From assembly GCF_001905825.1 (NCBI RefSeq), contig NZ_LIVV01000007.1, forward strand, positions 372,001-436,000: a stretch of 64,000 nucleotides of DNA. The letters run 5' to 3'. A program made the translations under genes and the position numbers. The notes below the pieces were generated by a model that was not told where the DNA came from, did no database searches, and saw nothing but the letters and a program-made list of their open reading frames with translations. Each line of letters opens with the position of its first letter. The stretch's first letter is position 1. This DNA is from Streptomyces sp. CB02009. Its GTDB lineage: Bacteria; Actinomycetota; Actinomycetes; Streptomycetales; Streptomycetaceae. Below, piece after piece: positions 62,029 through 64,000 of this stretch.

Positions 62029-63015
62029 ATGACTTATCTGATCACCGGTGGCGCCGGATACATCGGCTCCCATGTCGTCCGTGCCATGACGCAGGCCGGC
62101 GAGCGGGTCGTCGTCCTCGACGACCTGTCCACGGGATACGAGTCGCGGGTGCCGGAGGGCGTCCCCCTGGTGGTCGGCTCCACGCTCGACCGCGAGGTCC
62201 TGGACCGCACGATCGCCGAGCACGGCGTGACCGGCGTCGTCCACCTCGCCGCGAAGAAGCAGGTCGGCGAGTCCGTCGAGCTGCCGCTGCACTACTACCG
62301 CGAGAACGTCATCGGTCTCACGGTCCTCCTGGAGGCCGTCGCCGCCGCCGGCGTGCGCAACTTCCTCTTCTCCTCCTCCGCCGCCGTCTACGGCATGCCG
62401 GACGTCGACCTCGTCACCGAGGAGACCCCCTGCCTGCCGCTGAGCCCGTACGGCGAGACCAAGCTGGCCGGTGAGTGGCTGGTGCGCGCCGCGGGCGCGG
62501 CGCACGGCATCTCCACGGCCTGCCTGCGCTACTTCAACGTGGCCGGCGCGGCCGCCCCCGAGCTGGCCGACACCGGGGTCTTCAACCTGGTGCCGATGGT
62601 CTTCGAGCGCCTGGACGCGGGGGAGTCCCCGCGGATCTTCGGCGACGACTACGCCACGCCCGACGGCACCTGCATCCGGGACTACATCCACGTCGAGGAC
62701 CTGGCCGACGCGCACCTCGTCGCCGCGCGCAAGCTCGCGGAGTGGGCCGAGGCGGGCGAGCCGCGCGACCTGACGGTGAACATCGGCCGCGGCGAGGGCG
62801 TCTCCGTCACCGAGATGGTCGAGCTGATCAACGAGATCACCGGCCACACCACCGAGCCGCTCGTCACCCCGCGCCGCCCCGGCGACCCCGCCCGGGTCGT
62901 CGCCGCCGCCGACCGCATCCACGCGGAGCTGGGCTGGAAGGCCCGTCACGACGTGCGCGACATGATCACCTCGGCCTGGGACGGCTGGGTCGCGCGCCGG
63001 GGCGCGTCGGTCTGA
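62029..63015 (+). CDS. galE: UDP-glucose 4-epimerase
   Basis: A 328-aa extended short-chain dehydrogenase. The NAD-binding motif GGAGYIG is at 7-13 and the catalytic Y141-x3-K145 in SPYGETK, with FSSSAAVYG before it. GalE interconverts UDP-glucose and UDP-galactose, and some forms also act on the N-acetyl sugars. It is co-transcribed with the GT2 gene (15-bp gap), suggesting a dedicated supply of UDP-galactose or UDP-GalNAc for a cell-surface polymer. AAAGGGG precedes the ATG. Confidence 0.95.
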   Translation: MTYLITGGAGYIGSHVVRAMTQAGERVVVLDDLSTGYESRVPEGVPLVVGSTLDREVLDRTIAEHGVTGVVHLAAKKQVGESVELPLHYYRENVIGLTVLLEAVAAAGVRNFLFSSSAAVYGMPDVDLVTEETPCLPLSPYGETKLAGEWLVRAAGAAHGISTACLRYFNVAGAAAPELADTGVFNLVPMVFERLDAGESPRIFGDDYATPDGTCIRDYIHVEDLADAHLVAARKLAEWAEAGEPRDLTVNIGRGEGVSVTEMVELINEITGHTTEPLVTPRRPGDPARVVAAADRIHAELGWKARHDVRDMITSAWDGWVARRGASV

Positions 63016-63079
63016 CGGACGGACGGGGCGCACGGAGCGATCCGTACGCCCCGTACGCCGTACCGAGGAGTCGTACGGA

Positions 63080-63113
63080 GGAAGGGCCGGGGAGTCGTCT
63101 CCCCGGCCCTTCC
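63080..63113. terminator. Bidirectional terminator after galE
   Basis: Perfect 14-nt arms (63080-63093, 63100-63113) around GTCGTC, between galE and the convergent GT4 gene. Confidence 0.9.
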
Positions 63114-63118
63114 CCCGT

Positions 63119-63158
63119 GTCACGGCGATGCGTCACGGCGATGCGGCGTCACGGCGAT
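63119..63158. repeat. Three copies of an 11-mer
   Basis: GTCACGGCGAT at 63119, 63132 and 63148, in the gap just beyond the 3' end of the GT4 gene. Confidence 0.9.
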
Positions 63159-63185
63159 CTGCCACGGTGGCCCCGTGCCGGCCCC

Positions 63186-63998
63186 TCAGCGCTCCAGGAA
63201 GGCGAACAGCGCCTCCCAGCGGTCCGTGATCCGGTCGGCGGAGTACCGCTTCACGTTCTCGAAGGCCGCGTCGCCCATGCGGTCCCGCAGCTCCTTGTCG
63301 GTGATGAGGGTGCTGATGCGGCCGCCGAGTTCCACGGTGTTGCCGAGCCGCGCGAGCAGTCCGTCCTCGCCGTCCCGGATGATCTCGCGCACACCCGGCG
63401 CGCAGTCGAACGCGGCACAGGGCACCCCGGCCGCCATCGCCTCCAGGAGGGTGATCGGGAAGCCCTCGGCGCGCGAGGCCTGGGCGAAGACGGAGGCCCC
63501 GGAGAGCGCCCCGAGGACGTCGTTGGTGCGGCCCGCCCACTCCACGGAGCCGTCGAGACCGAGGTCGGTCGTGCGCCGCCGCAGCGACTCCTCCTCGTCC
63601 CCGGCCCCGTAGATCCGCAGGGTCCAGTCGGGGTGGCGGTGGGCGATCTCGGCCCAGCTGTCGAGCAGTATGTCCACGCCCTTCTCGTGCGAGAGGCGGC
63701 CGACGGAGACGACCGCCTTCTCGGTGCGCGGTACCGGCGCGGCGGGCATGAAGGGCAGGGCGTTGGGCATGTGGCCGACGTTGTCCATGCCGGCCCTGAT
63801 CCAGCGGTCCGCGTCCCCGGGGGTCAGGACGAGCAGCCGGTCGACCTCCCGGTAGTGGCGCTTCACGCGGGCGAGCCGGGAGGCGGCCGCGCTCGCGGCG
63901 TACGACTCGTGGCTCATGCCGATGACGACCAGGCCCTTGGTATCGGCGAGGGCCACCCACTCCATCGCCCACACCTGGGTGACGATCACCACGGCCCC
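63186..63998 (-). CDS. GT4 glycosyltransferase, N-terminal part outside the window
   Basis: Only the last 271 codons are visible; the frame runs open to the window end, so the true start lies beyond. The C-terminal GT-B half is clear: VVSVGRLSHEKGVDILLDSW, LRIYGAGDEEESLRR, and the catalytic E-x7-E pair in SRAEGFPITLLEAMAAGVPC. It is similar to the GT4 domain of the protein at 49085 but has no C-terminal accessory region. Probably a further member of the surface-polymer glycosyltransferase set. Confidence 0.9.
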   Translation of the reverse strand, partial: GAVVIVTQVWAMEWVALADTKGLVVIGMSHESYAASAAASRLARVKRHYREVDRLLVLTPGDADRWIRAGMDNVGHMPNALPFMPAAPVPRTEKAVVSVGRLSHEKGVDILLDSWAEIAHRHPDWTLRIYGAGDEEESLRRRTTDLGLDGSVEWAGRTNDVLGALSGASVFAQASRAEGFPITLLEAMAAGVPCAAFDCAPGVREIIRDGEDGLLARLGNTVELGGRISTLITDKELRDRMGDAAFENVKRYSADRITDRWEALFAFLER

Positions 63999-64000
63999 GG

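Noticed and set aside
42600..63998. Antibiotic or other secondary-metabolite gene cluster
   Set aside because: The glycosyltransferases are TagF/GT2/GT4 wall-polymer types, and no polyketide, peptide synthetase or precursor-pathway genes are present.

Overview
The window is chromosomal DNA from a high-GC actinomycete, almost certainly a Streptomyces. Supporting signs are strong G/C bias at third codon positions, frequent GTG starts, AGGAG-type ribosome sites and a conserved core gene order (pepN, sodF, tig-clpP1-clpP2-clpX, valS, folC-DUF4233-ndk, mreBCD-mrdA-rodA, rne-rplU-rpmA-obg). I see no phage, insertion sequence, CRISPR array or rRNA. Two tRNA genes, Gly(UCC) and Pro(UGG), lie just before tig.

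Layout. 1-6.8 kb: end of an HPP-family membrane protein, a Nudix hydrolase, a secreted serine hydrolase, an AbiEi/DUF559-like protein, aminopeptidase N and a divergent DsbA/Rv2466c-like protein. 6.9-13.1 kb: Fe/Zn superoxide dismutase with a Nur-type operator, then three paralogous amino-acid permeases with bioY between the second and third. 13.3-18.2 kb: rpiB-Fpg/Nei pair, an Eis-like acetyltransferase, a membrane SpoIIE-type phosphatase, a tiny membrane protein and an amphi-Trp protein. 18.3-27.4 kb: tRNAs, trigger factor, the ClpP1/P2/X proteolysis genes with a candidate ClgR box, two small exported or membrane-anchored proteins, and valS. 27.6-32.3 kb: an orphan histidine kinase, a second MreB-like actin, folC, a DUF4233 protein and ndk. 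32.6-38.9 kb: the mre/PBP2/RodA cell-elongation operon. 38.9-42.5 kb: a CYTH-CHAD protein and a B12-binding radical SAM protein (TIGR03960). 42.6-51.1 kb: a wall-glycopolymer-like glycosyltransferase block (GT2-TagF fusion, 1202-aa GT2-TagF protein, GT4). 51.3-59.9 kb: a repeat-rich protein, the TIGR03936 partner of the radical SAM enzyme, a 1311-aa RNase E/G with repeat-bearing arms, rplU, rpmA and obg. 60.3-64 kb: a further GT2, galE and a GT4 cut by the window end.

How the parts fit. Much of the window concerns the envelope. mreBCD-PBP2-RodA builds the peptidoglycan wall, and the two TagF-type proteins plus GT2, GT4 and GalE look like machinery for an anionic wall glycopolymer. A second theme is protein and RNA quality control: trigger factor, ClpXP, RNase E, ribosomal proteins L21/L27, and a radical SAM pair of unknown function linked to them.

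Most unusual features: an exact 103-bp copy of the 3' end of obg 282 bp downstream; two other short duplications spanning stop codons; a likely CTG start for the TIGR03936 gene; four genes with a -10 box 6-7 bp before the start codon (leaderless); matching CCGTACGCAC hairpin arms upstream of rne and after tig; and a related beta-rich accessory region apparently shared by glycosyltransferases of different folds.
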